Of a stretch of 64,000 nucleotides of DNA, positions 9,616-20,310 are shown in pieces. The stretch's first letter is position 1. The number at the start of each line of letters is the position of its first letter. The position numbers and the translations under genes were made by a program. The notes under the pieces are model-generated. The model had not been told where the DNA came from. It made no database searches and saw only the letters and a list, made by a program, of their open reading frames with translations. Source of the DNA: Elmis aenea. Lineage: Eukaryota > Arthropoda > Insecta > Coleoptera > Elmidae. The stretch covers positions 18,248,159-18,312,158 of the forward strand of contig OX393580.1 in assembly GCA_947652605.1 (NCBI GenBank), given 5' to 3'.

Positions 9616-11011
9616 CCCATTTGTTTCCACAAACATTTTTTTTTCAAATTTTTAAATAAAACGTTTTTTATTATTAGAAATATGTCCAAACTACAAATTA
9701 TGCAAGTTTTTCAAAAATATTTTCAAAAAGAAGTAAAAAAAATGCACGTACTCATATGAGTACAACGGGAACATAGCGGCGGCAAAGAAAATAAAAATTA
9801 TATTATTTTTTATTAATTTATTGTAATAATTTACAATCGAAAACTGGTATTCACTATGAAACATTCTCTTTCCAAACAGTGTGACATGGCGTTTGATACA
9901 AATGCACCTTGCTCGTTGATGACATATGCTACAGCGCAACTGTTTATCAATTATTTCTTAGGAAAATGTCCTCCTTGATCCTGTATAATACTTTTTGGGA
10001 CCGTACGTGGATGCCCGGAAAGCTGAGCTTTCTCAAAGACTCTTAAGTGATGTCTTAATACACTTCGTATGAAATTCAGTGAATCAATATTTCTACCTGC
10101 TAATGAATTTATCCTTCAGGCGTTCACTGTTGTAATATTCAGCATATGGGTCCAGAGAATCCACCACCTTTTTTAACCTTGGATGGACACTTGATAATTA
10201 TTTACAGATTTGTCTAGCAAGTCTACATGCCCCATAGCTGTATTATAATTGGCAAAGAGACAAGGTTGGGGCACATCAATTTTTTTCTTTTTGCTACTTA
10301 GACAAACGTTTCACTTTGGAAAGAGGATGTATACTATCATAATTTGTCATTATAGTCACAATACTATTGTCCATTGGCCTTCCACTTTACCAGAAGCAAT
10401 AAATGTTCTTTGTCATATTTATATTGGAAACAACCGCGATTTTTTTTTTCATTTGTTGCTGATCAAAAACGGGATTTTTTTTGTGCGATTAACTATAAGA
10501 GTTTTCATCAAACTATGACTTGTAAACAAGTTGTCGACAAATATTATATGGTCTGCCGGTTTTATCACTACTTTTAGTAAGTCCAATACAACTTTAGATC
10601 CTAAGGGCAAATTTAGCCCTAACAACGTAATGCCCCAGTGTACTCATATGAGTACACCAGTAAGTAACTATGAAAAAAAATCACACTATGTATTTTGTTT
10701 AATATTTGCATGAATAACTGTAAAACATACATACCTGAGTAACAAATTTCAGCAGAAAAATTAATTAATATTTTAAAACAAAGATAAAAATTAATAACAA
10801 GGTACACAGTGACAATAGCACAGTTGTAGAACAAAGTTAAGTGACGTTTTTTCCTATATAGAAGCAACATTTAGGTTTAAAATTTTAATCTACTATTCCC
10901 TATTCTGTGTACTTTTAAGTGGTACTAAATATTCCCACCTATATGTAACTAATGGAACTTTAAAAAAATATTTTATGAACCGTACTCAAATGAGTACACT
11001 GGGAACAAATC
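9616..11011 (-). mobile_element. Degraded piggyBac-like element inserted at TTAA
   Basis: The left end is TTAA (9612-9615) followed by CCCATTTGTTTCC. The right end, CTGGGAACAAAT (10999-11010), is its decayed inverse. The flanking repeat is continuous across the insertion when compared with the copy near 51285-51310. A 16-bp palindrome GTACTCATATGAGTAC occurs at 9748-9763 and 10640-10655 and with one change at 10982-10997, which suggests transposase-recognition sites. The coding part is on the minus strand (see 9850-10620). Confidence 0.75.
9850..10620 (-). pseudogene. piggyBac-like transposase, C-terminal half
   Basis: Read in several frames on the minus strand, the region gives LNLPLGSKVVLDLLK, then the catalytic-domain motif HIIFVDNLFTS (10513-10559, the piggyBac 'DNyFtS' box with one of the catalytic aspartates). 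Downstream pieces lead to a C-terminal cysteine/histidine segment with RCSICHQRARC (within 9860-9939) matching the zinc-binding tail of piggyBac transposases, in which several cysteines are lost. Many stops and frameshifts make it inactive. The N-terminal half is absent. Open frames on the plus strand here (10249-10518, 10374-10577) are antisense shadows. Confidence 0.7.
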
Positions 11012-11267
11012 ATAGATTAAACCACACCCCTGACGCACCACTCTGACAGTACTTGTAAAATTTGACATAACATACACTTAATTTGACAGGTAGGTTAGGT
11101 GTAGGAAATTTCTGACAAAATATAACTCGTACATTGCAAATAAGCTTGAAAAATCTTCACTCATGCGGGTTGAATCGGAACAGATCACTCGTGCACTTCG
11201 TGCACTCGTATTTTTTCAGCTCAACTTGCATTCCGGCATATTAACCAAAAATTACCGATAATTTTCA
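11012..11267. repeat. Dispersed 0.6-kb repeat, right half
   Basis: Starting at ATAGATTAAACCACAC this matches 51290-51535: CTGACAGTACTTGTAAAA, AATTTGACAGGTAG, TTTTTTCAGCTCAACTTGCA, CCAAAAATTA. Together with 9309-9611 it reconstitutes one uninterrupted copy. Confidence 0.75.
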
Positions 11268-12024
11268 ATGTACTTGTTATATTACTACTGATAATAATCG
11301 ATTTAGTATGTCTCAATGTCAGACAGCATTATTAGGTACTTCAATTATTCTCCTGAAAGATATCAAATTGTATAAGAACGCACAGATAAGAACCTCTACT
11401 TTCTAGCATAAATAAGCCATATAAAACATTCCTGGGACACGTGTATATCACTTTTTGTTTTAAATATTTGAGATATTAAAGTATTTACATTTTATCGTGA
11501 ATTTTTGTGCAACAAGATTTGTAAAAATAAAATAAGGCACTATTAAACTTCATTAGTGATTAACCCTATCCAAACTTACCGGTGGCGCTTTCCATGGAAA
11601 TGCGGACAAGAATTAATAAAAGTTATAAAGAGAAACCTTTAAACTTTCCAATATTTAAAAGTGCGAATGACTTTTACCCGACTTCTGCCTGAATTGACTC
11701 GACTTGAGGTCTGAACTCTGAGCTCAAACGAAGTAAATTAATAGTTGGATCCGAAAAATTTCGCGTATTGTAAAAGTTACTCAATTTTCAGCAGTTGTGC
11801 TATGATTTAATGGTTTAAAATAAAAGGGCAGTCAAGCAATTAACGAATCTTTCTCCACAAAACCAATCGTAAATTTGGAACTGTGATTAGCTAAAGTTTA
11901 AACGTTGGATGTTTTATTTCCAAGTCATAAATACAGAAACAGATAAAATTTAGGGGTAATATTTAACAACATTTTATACATATTGTAGCAAATCTCACAT
12001 CGTTTGATGTAAGAATGTACTATA
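11268..12024. other. Non-coding stretch
   Basis: AT-rich sequence. No gene or repeat is recognised. Confidence 0.5.
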
Positions 12025-13518
12025 CAGGGTGTCCCAGATTACATTTCCAGCATGGGGTTTGTTTAAATTAGATGAACTATTCCTTGGTATGAGAGGAACC
12101 ACAATAAATTTTTAAAAGTACAAAATGTTTCGTGCTTCACATGTTATAGCAAAAAATATGAAAATGTCGAATTTATTTTTTCTCTCATAACCTTTTTGTC
12201 TTAATCATTTGAACAATTTTATTTGTACTTTCTTAAGGTACTTTTTAATGCAGAATGTAACTGTTATTTTAGATTATTTTTAACACCTACCATTTTTGAG
12301 ATATTACCCCTAACTTCATTTTTTCTTATGGGCCGTGAAGTTGGCTATGAAATAGTTGAATGTGCTTTTTTTTTCTCTCTTTAAAATGATATATTACTTG
12401 CTACATTTATATTTATAAATAAGTCACAAAATCAAGAAAAATCGTATTTTACCCATCACTTATCAAGCTATCTATGGAAATAAAAACAATATACAACTAA
12501 TTAAATGTCAAATGAGAGTTACCATTTGTCTGCGGTATCATTTATTAGAATTGTTTAGAATTGTTTAGGATTGTTGTGTAATTCGATAGTCTTTTTAGCA
12601 AATTAGTTATCATATAATTATGGGCACATTTACAACTAATTAAAAATTTTATTTGTTGAATTGCTACATTATTTGCAAAAGAAACTGTGTAAAATAAATA
12701 ATTCTAATTAATTTGATTTGTTTTGGATTTTTGGTTGGTTGGTCGAAAAAACCATTCTTTCAAATTTATAACCAAATTTTTGTAATTGGGCATCCTTCGT
12801 TGCCTTTTCTCGGGATATAGCTCTAAGTATATTCGCTCAGCTTCTACACAGTTTTTATGGCAAAGAATGTAGCATCTCAACATGTCAAATTTTTCGTTTT
12901 TTTTAAATGTAGCATCATTATAACAATTACCACAAAGACTATCGAATTACACAACAATACTAAACAATTCTAATAAATGATACCGCAGACAAATGGTAAC
13001 TGTCACTTAACATTTAATTAGCTGTTTTTTGTTTTTATTTTCATAGATAGCTTGATAAGTGATGGGTAAAATACGATTTTTCTTGATTTTGTGACTTATT
13101 TATAAAAATAAATGTAGCAAGTAATATATCATTTTAAAAATTTAAAAAAATCACATTTAACTATCCCATAGCCAACTTCGCGGCCCATAAAAAAAAAATG
13201 AAGTTAGGGCTAATATCTCAAAAATGGTAGGTGTTAAAAATAATCTAAAATAACAGTTACATTCTGCATTAAAAAGTACCATAAGAAAGTACAAATAAAA
13301 TTGTTCTAATAATTAAGACAAAAAGGTTATGAGAGAAAAAATAAATTCGACATTTTCATATTTTTTGCTATAACATCTGAAGCACGAAACATTTTGTACT
13401 TTTAAAAATTGATTGTGGCTCCTCTCATACTAAGGAATAATTCATCTAATTTAAACAAACCTGTATCTCTTATAATAAGCGAGATCCCCATGCTGGAAAT
13501 GTAATCTGGGACACCCTG
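12025..13518. mobile_element. TACAGGGTG palindromic element (1.5 kb)
   Basis: The ends CAGGGTGTCCCAGATTACA and its inverse sit between TA dinucleotides (12023-12024, 13519-13520). The arms are colinear for about 550-600 bp. For example CAAATGGTAACTGTCA-type sequence at 12520-12540 pairs with 12990-13010, and GAAGTTGGCTATG at 12341 pairs with 13163-13176 (the shared CATAGCCAAC module). The central 300 bp is unique. There is no coding sequence. Confidence 0.8.
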
Positions 13519-13520
13519 TA

Positions 13521-13987
13521 TAATATACTATTCTACCAAGTTTTTGACTGGATATGCAATAAATTTTTATTGTCATAATTTGTATATTTAATTTTACCTT
13601 CAAAACGTTCTTAAGCAATGAAGTGACTTAAAAGTCTCTAATTTTTTATGTGATAACATTAAATCGAAATATGGAGCAAAACTAGCAAATTTCAAGCTAA
13701 TATGAAGTGAAAACTATTGTTTTAAATGAGTGTTTGTTGTAGGTGGTTTTTTGTTATAACTTTTAAAGGAATGAAAATTTGTTTGCTTTATAATTTCATG
13801 TTGAACTATGTTTTAAAACTTAATTTATTATTTAGTCATGAGTCCTTCTACTGTTAGGTTAAAACGAAATGAAACTACTTTTTCTACAAACCCTGTCACT
13901 GCATATTGAAAATTATATTTTAGGAATGATTATTCCTTGTTATTCTGTTTTTGTATAAAAAGACTAACGTTTCTACTGTTTGGCCTC
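13521..13987. other. Non-coding stretch
   Basis: Nothing recognisable. Confidence 0.5.
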
Positions 13988-13991
13988 TTAA

Positions 13992-14704
13992 CCCTTTGAG
14001 TCCCAAAATAAGTTTTATTGATAAAAAGAAAAAAAAAATTACTTTATTAACTTAAAATACCATAACATGAACAATAAAAAAATCTGTTTGTAATATTTTT
14101 TTTTAAATAGAAAAAAAGTCGGTGGTTTCATCAGATAACCACTGGGACAAATAAAAACACTTTCCCTTTTTATGGTGTTTAATAATTTAATAATAAATAA
14201 ATTTACTTTCAAACCAAAATAATTTTTTTCAATAAAAAAAAAGTTATCATTCACTTAACTTAAAATAAATTTAAATTAACATAATATTTTTTTTTACAAT
14301 AATAGAAAAAAAAGCTGTTTTTCATCAGATAACCACAAGAAACACACTTTAAATATTTTTATAAATATTTTTTATAAGCTTTTAAAAGCAAATCCATAAA
14401 CAAATTATCACCTGATCATAATTCACTGATAAATTTACTTACCAGCCATTACAATCCACTAATTGCGTAATATTTAATATTTTCTTGCGATTTACCACTG
14501 TTTGACAAGTCGACTTACACCATGCAAAACATTTAAATGAAATTTTGGTATACGGACCTCTATTTTAGTACGAACTTTTGCTTTTTGCCAAGAGATGGTG
14601 CTATAAGACAGAATAGCAATAGTGGTTAAAGCTTGGTCACTGGGTATCATATAATAAATTATTTGAAAGGGGTTTTCTCGGTGAAACCACAAGGAACCAA
14701 AGGG
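13992..14704. mobile_element. piggyBac-like non-autonomous element (TTAA-flanked)
   Basis: TTAA at 13988-13991 and 14705-14708 brackets a unit that starts CCCTTTGAGTCCC and ends with the inverse of CCCTTTGGTTCC. TTAA duplication plus CCC...GGG ends is the piggyBac signature. The subterminal word CATCAGATAACCAC occurs twice (about 14131 and 14321), perhaps as transposase sites. Only short frames of no known type lie inside. Confidence 0.7.
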
Positions 14705-14708
14705 TTAA

Positions 14709-16016
14709 TAGTTTTTTAATACCCCTTTTAATACAATATAATTTAATAATTATAGTTGAACTAAATTAAATGTTTTTTTTTGCATTGGTCATGTAATTTT
14801 GAAAATTTCCCTTAAAATTACATGAATAAATGCAGTCATTTAATGTTATAGTAACTTTACAATTATGAACTTTTTCTAAATGCCTTTATTTAATTTTGCA
14901 TACATAACCACCAAACAAAGGAAAATATGTTTGGTTGTAATTTAATTCGAGCACATGGTTAGTGGCTCAAATCACGCGATTTTCATTGTGGGTGGCTATT
15001 AATGTAACTTATCGTTGAATCTTTATGCTTATTTGGGTAACTTGATGTGTGTGTAGCTTTGTTAAGCTTTAATTATAACGAACAGATAATCGTTGTGGTT
15101 AAAGATAACTTTTACTGCAATTTTTAATGTAGAAAGATATTATTTGAACCAATTGATGTTTACCTTTAATCGTGGAAACGTGCTTATTATATTTTGGAAA
15201 TGAACTCATCAAATTTGTTTCATTGTATTAAAAATTTAATTAAAAACTGTTTATCCAAAGCATTAAAAAGGTGTATAATTTGGTATTGACTTGTAATATA
15301 TAATAATGATGTTGAATACATCAGCAATTTCTTGAAAGTGGTATAATCCCACTTAAAAAAAAAGTTTTTACAACACATCACTGGAAAATATACGGGATTT
15401 AAAATTTTAAGATTTATATTCGAAACGAGGAACATGATTGTCATTATCCTTATCCTTTTATTCTAGAAGCAATTTTGCGGTAGATGTGAAAAATACTTTG
15501 CTATTGTCAGAAAGAGTTCGATTTTCGCGCAGTTCCAATGCACAATCGCTTTTTCCTTTGATCTCTAGGGTGACAATATCTGTGTGTATAAACTCCAATT
15601 TTCCACCCATATAGTGCAACTCAAAAATTTTAATTAGATTGTAGTTATTTTACACATATTTTTTAAGCAAAGTTAGTGCTATTGAAATTTATCGTTTAAG
15701 TTTAGGGATGAATCCGCAAAGAGCTTTATTGTCGCTGTTCCCTATAACAATGCTTTAGCGGATGGTTTTTCGACAGATTGAACTTAAAAAGGAAGTCTAT
15801 AAGCTTAATAATAGTTATAAAAGCGGCTTATTGATACCGTTATGGATTTTTCGGCAATAAAAATATCTTAGAACCAGCTTTAGCGGCAGTCAAAAAGCTG
15901 TTATAGTAAGTGTTTATTTCAAAAAGCTTTTTATGAACTAATTTTTGCCAAAATTACCTTTTTTCACCAAGAATCGTTGTCATTTAAAGATTTTCCTCGA
16001 GTTGCTTTTACCCATC
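14709..16016. other. Non-coding stretch
   Basis: AT-rich sequence. The short frame at 15220-15444 on the minus strand shows no motif. No repeat end is recognised. Confidence 0.45.
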
Positions 16017-16018
16017 TA

Positions 16019-16781
16019 CGAGAGCGTATTGAAAAGTAAGGTCTCCAACGATGCCATTTCCGAACGCGAGTTGCTAGGCGAAATTTGACAACAGCGCTGC
16101 ATTCCTTGGTTCCCCCACCACAGTGTAGAACCATCCGCGAGACCTTGGAACGCTAGGTCGCTGCGTAGCAGTCGTTTAAGATGGATGGGGCTCCCGCTTA
16201 GCTCGCCCGCCAGGTGCGAACTGCGCTCAGTCATTCGATTTTTGAATGCAAAAAAGGTTTCTCCGATAGACATTCATCGCCAGTTAGTAGAAGTATACGG
16301 TGCGAATTGTATGGACATAAAAAACGTGCGGAAGTGGTGCCGGGAGTTTTCTGAGGGCCGGGAAAACGTCCACGATGAACAGCGGTCGGGGCGGCCGAGT
16401 TTGCCGGAATCAACGGCGGCTCGAATCGACGAGATGGTGCGCAATAACCGGAGAATAACTCTTCATGAGGTAGCCACACTCTTCATTAGGACCTTCCCTT
16501 ATCCCGTACACTTCCACTAACTGGAGATGAATGTCTATCGGAGAAACCTTTTTTGCATTCAAAAATCGAATGACTGAGCGCAGTTCGCACCTGGCGGGCG
16601 AGCTAAGCGGGAGCCCCAACCTAAACGACTGCTACGCAGCGGCTGAGCGTCCCAAGGTCTCGCGGGTGGTTCTACACTGTGGTGGAGAAACCAAGGAATG
16701 CAGCGCTGTTGTCAAATTTTGCCTAGCAACTCGCGTTCGGAAATGGCATCGCTGGAGACCTTACTTTTCAATACGCCCTCG
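16019..16781. mobile_element. Palindromic mariner (5'-5' inverted, 763 bp)
   Basis: TA (16017-16018, 16782-16783) flanks inverted ends CGAGAGCGTATTGAAAAG / inverse of CGAGGGCGTATTGAAAAG. Arms of about 275 bp match almost perfectly (16019-16295 against about 16507-16781). Both carry the 5' untranslated region and the N-terminal helix-turn-helix codons of a mariner transposase. Only the left copy reads on into the loop. The catalytic domain is missing altogether. Confidence 0.85.
16185..16520 (+). pseudogene. mariner transposase N-terminal DNA-binding domain
   Basis: The 111-codon frame contains the mariner paired-like helix-turn-helix domain: ELRSVIRFLNAKKVSPIDIH, QLVEVYG and then NVRKWCREF, RSGRPS and RRITLHEVA, the second helix-turn-helix. 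An intact mariner transposase is about 340-350 residues with three catalytic acidic residues. None of the catalytic region is here, because the frame runs into the inverted second copy of the 5' end. A partial twin of the first domain is encoded on the minus strand at 16410-16619. If expressed it could only bind transposon ends. Confidence 0.85.
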
Positions 16782-16783
16782 TA

Positions 16784-17550
16784 CTTTTTGCTATTGTTAT
16801 TCTTGCGTGGTATCGTGGTCCTCATCCACTAATACATTTTAGTCTTCCAATATACTTAACTTCATTTTTCTATCGAATTTAATAACTTAATATTTCACTG
16901 CCCTTACTGGAACTGACAGCAAATTTATTTCTTTGTTTTCTTCTTTACGGTGCAGGAGCGCACATTTGTTGCATTATGCATATTGTACGAAGAACACAAA
17001 CGCATACAAATCGACGCACCCTTCATGTTCACTATCTAGACTAGACGATATATCTACAGACGTTCATATTCAGAATGCACTAACTTTTGTGAACACGACA
17101 GAATTTTCGCTCATGCAACGGTAACTACCTGAAATATAAGGCGCGGTTAAGTAAACTGTCTCAATTTTAAAAACAAGTATGCGGTAATGGGTAAAGGTGT
17201 AAATTTATGTTAAGAAGGTTGACATTTAAGCGAAAATTGTGCAGTTATATTTGTACGTGTAGTAACTTCTTAAACAGCTAAACAAAATTGTTTGCAATAG
17301 GTATTTTTTATGAGCTATAGAAAAAGTTGTTATGTAGGGTTAATTGTTGAAAATACGTACAACAAAGATTAAACAATTACTGTTAAAACAATTTCTGAAT
17401 CATCAGATAATAATGATGAATATACCTTGTAAATATAAGGTCAATAACTGTAGTCTTTCTAAAATAATTTGTGAATTTAGCTGTTCAAAGATTAAAATAT
17501 TAAGAAAAAAGTCGTGCAGGGTTTATTATTAAAAATACGTATAGTGTTGC
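16784..17550. other. Non-coding stretch, partly decayed tandem repeat
   Basis: Words such as GTTGAAAATACGTA near 17345 and AAAAATACGTATAG near 17530 recur near 20460-20475 (TTGAAAATACATAAAG). This suggests old copies of the same tandem family that flanks the nested insertions. No gene is seen. Frames at 16933-17124 and 17344-17532 have no motif. Confidence 0.4.
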
Positions 17551-17803
17551 TGCAGCTATCAAAAACATTCTCACGAAGATCGGTGAATCTGTATGTAAGT
17601 AATTTCAAAAAATTACCCCTTAGTAACATTTAATAAGCGTATACTTCCGAATGTTATATTTGCGAATAATTTTTAAACTGCTTGAGGTATTGACTTACAA
17701 TTTACAGGCAGTGTTAACTTTGAGTAGCTGTAGCTACAAAAAATATTTTTACGAAGATCAGTCAATCTGTCTGTAAATAATCTCAAAAAATGACCCCTTA
17801 GAG
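17551..17803. repeat. Two-unit tandem repeat, about 172-bp period, interrupted by insertions
   Basis: Unit 1 starts near 17551 (GCAGCTATCAAAAACATT) and unit 2 near 17725 (GTAGCTACAAAAAATATT). Both continue ACGAAGATCnGTnAATCTGT and then AAAAAATnACCCCTTAG. In unit 1 the sequence goes on AACATTTAATAAGCGTATACTTCC. In unit 2 it is split by a hAT-like element (17804-19513) and a mariner (19544-20266), and its end reappears at 20267-20310 as TACTTCCCAATGCTATATTCGCG. Confidence 0.7.
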
Positions 17804-19513
17804 CAGCGCTTCTTAAACTTTCTTCATTTGTGACCTCATTTTTCATCACGAGATTTTTCCTGACCCCATGTATTAAATATGAAATAAAACATAAAAATAA
17901 AAATAAAAATAAAAACATAAAACATTTATTTTTTTGTGAAACAATACAGAGTGTCCCTCTTATCGTGAACAGCATTGGTATCTCGTAAACGGTAAGAGAT
18001 ACAGAGTTGGTTAACCGAGTCAAAATAATCTATGATTTAAGATCAACTATTCTATAAAAAAATCCTTAAAAATGTCATCGTTTTTCCCCTATTGATGAAA
18101 AACAAAAAATGACGTTTTCGATTTTTGCTTTTAACTTGCTTATTTGAAATCATAATCAAAATATTTTTCAACATTATGAGGACACTTTTTTGCGTAGATT
18201 TGAAATGTATTAATAAATTTTATCTATCTTTATTTGTTTTTGTTATTTTAATATCAACTTTCTTATTTTAAATACTGGTCTTAATTGGCTATGGCATCAT
18301 TAAAAAGATAATTTTTTCCACGTTTCATTGATGGATGGGTTGTTGAATGGCCATTGAAAAACTAAACAAAACATCACATAAAACTGTACATAATTAAACA
18401 TAAAAAAAACTTAAATAATTTGATATATTTTTTACGTTTCATAATAATTTATGATTTTTCAGTTACTATTACTTTTGAATCTAAATTATAACATGCGCTT
18501 AAAGTGTAGTCTACTGTTTATGGGCAATATAAATTTGAGATCTACACTTTTTCCTAAGCATAATTCTTTGTAATACATGAACTGTACTTAAAATAGCTAT
18601 TTTTAATTCATCAATTATAATTAACTGATTTTTTGAGATTGGCTATTTTCAGAACATTTCACCAAACAAAAATGTGTATTATCCATGGAAATTAGGCTAT
18701 ACTTTGAACGCCTGTTGTAATTTAGATTCAATAGTATCTAACAATAACAGCAAAATCATAAATTATTAAGAAATGTTAAGAATATCTTAAATTATTTAAG
18801 TTTTTTTGTGTTTAAGTATAGCTAGATTATTAATGTGATGTTTTGTTTTATTCTGTAATTGCCACTTTAAATAAACTTAATAAGTACAATCATATTGCTA
18901 TAACTTACTCATCTTTAAATATAAACCTCACAATATATACATCAATGAAACGAGGAAAAAATTCTCTTTATAATGGTGTCACAGCCAACTACGACCTGTA
19001 TTTAAAATAAGAAAGTTGATATTAAAATAACAAAAACAAGAAGTGAAGATAAAATTTATTAACAAATTTCAAATCTACACAAAAATTTTCATATAAACGT
19101 CGAAAAATATTTTGAATATGATTAAATATAAGCAAGTTAAAAGCAAAAATCTTAAACGCCATTTTTTGTTTTTATAAATAGCTCAAAAACTACGTTTTTT
19201 AAAGATTTTTTCATGGAATAGTTCCTTTTAAATCATATACCATTTTGACTCATTTAACCAACTCTGTCTCTCTTACCGTTTACGATATCCCCATACTGCT
19301 CACTATAACTGGGACACCCTGTATACATATAAAAAAAAGTAGTTATATTATTTGTCAAATAAAAGTAGTTTTTGGATTTGTTTCAAGTACAAAAAATACA
19401 ACAAAGTAAAAAACAAAAACGAAAATAAAATTCGAGTGTTTGAATTTAATTTTCGCGACCCAAGCATTTCGCTTCGCGATCCCATATGGGATTGCGAAGT
19501 TTAAGAAGCGCTG
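17804..19513. mobile_element. hAT-like element with a nested palindrome
   Basis: The ends are CAGCGCTTCTTAAACTT and its exact inverse (19497-19513). CAG...CTG ends of this kind followed by CTTCT-AAACTT are typical of hAT MITEs. The flanking octamers CCTTAGAG (17796-17803) and CTTTTGAG (19514-19521) agree at 6 of 8 positions, consistent with an old 8-bp duplication. The interior has an (AAAATA)n run at 17884-17918 and the 17947-19321 palindromic element. No transposase is seen. Confidence 0.7.
17947..19321. mobile_element. TACAGGGTG palindromic element nested in a hAT element
   Basis: It runs from CAGAGTGTCCC (after TA) to the inverse of CAGGGTGTCCCAGTTAT. The arms pair over several hundred bases, including GGTATCTCGTAAACGGTAAG (17971-17990) against its inverse at 19278-19297. 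That word is also found in the 41666-43181 element, so the two are subfamily relatives. The arms include the GGCTATG / CACAGCCAACTA module (18290; 18973-18990). Confidence 0.8.
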
Positions 19514-19543
19514 CTTTTGAGTAAAATATTTAATAAGGATATA

Positions 19544-20266
19544 CGAGGGGAGTCCGATATTAAAGGTACAGGTGGCTGTGAAACAAACACCGCAAGCGAA
19601 ACATTGCCGTCATATGCATGTCTAGACAGGTTGAGGTGTGGTAGCAGAGTCTGGAGCGTTGTTGTGTGTTAAGACTTGATTTAGTAGCTTACAGGAAGCA
19701 AACAAACATGGTGTGGCGTGTGTAATCACAGATTATTCCAAGTGTGAAGTTTGTGCGGTTATCCGATTTTTGCAGGCCGAAGGAGTTGACCAGAGCGAAA
19801 TTCATCGCAGATTAGAGGACGTTTATGGCCCGACGGTCTTAAACCGAAAAAGTCAGCGTTTGGTGCAAAAAATTTAAAGATGGAGTAACGGATCTCATCG
19901 ATGATCTGGATCATCAATGAGATCCGTTCGTCCATCTTTAAAGTTTTTGCACCAAAGGCTTACATTTTCGGCTTAAGACCTTCGGGCCATAAACGTCCTC
20001 TAATCTGCGATAAATTTCGCTCTGGTCAACTCCTTCGGCCTGCAAAAATCGGACAACCGCACGCACTTCACACTTGGAATACTTTGGGATTACACCCGCC
20101 ATGTTTGTTTGCTTCCCGTAAGCTACTAAATTGAGTCTTACACACAACAACGCTCCAGACTCCACTACCACACTTCAACCTGTCTAAGACATGCATATGA
20201 CGGCAATGTTTCGCTTGCGGTGTTTGTTTCACAGCCACCTGTACCTTTAATATCGGACTCCCCTCG
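19544..20266. mobile_element. Palindromic mariner (5'-5' inverted, 723 bp, almost no loop)
   Basis: The ends CGAGGGGAGTCCGATATTAA and inverse are flanked by TA (19542-19543, 20267-20268). The arms meet near 19905 with essentially no spacer. Each arm encodes a mariner N-terminal domain: VRAVVRFLQAEGVDQSEIY followed by LEDVYG, most clearly on the minus strand (19938-20171) and in a broken form on the plus strand from about 19735. There is no catalytic region. It was inserted at the TA of a tandem repeat whose other copy shows the empty site (17640-17655). Confidence 0.85.
19938..20171 (-). pseudogene. mariner transposase N-terminal fragment
   Basis: The 77-codon minus frame carries KCEVRAVVRFLQAEGVDQSE, the first helix-turn-helix of a mariner transposase, and then YRRLEDVYGPKV. 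It stops after about 60 conserved residues, where the palindrome turns. No catalytic aspartates are present. Confidence 0.8.
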
Positions 20267-20310
20267 TACTTCCCAATGCTATATTCGCGAATAATTTTTT
20301 AAGGAACACA

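Noticed and set aside
10249..10577. Plus-strand frames with a start codon
   Set aside because: They lie opposite the minus-strand piggyBac-like transposase remnant.
17673..18023. 116-codon minus-strand frame
   Set aside because: It crosses the end of a hAT-like element and an (AAAATA)n run into the arm of a palindrome. No conserved motif.
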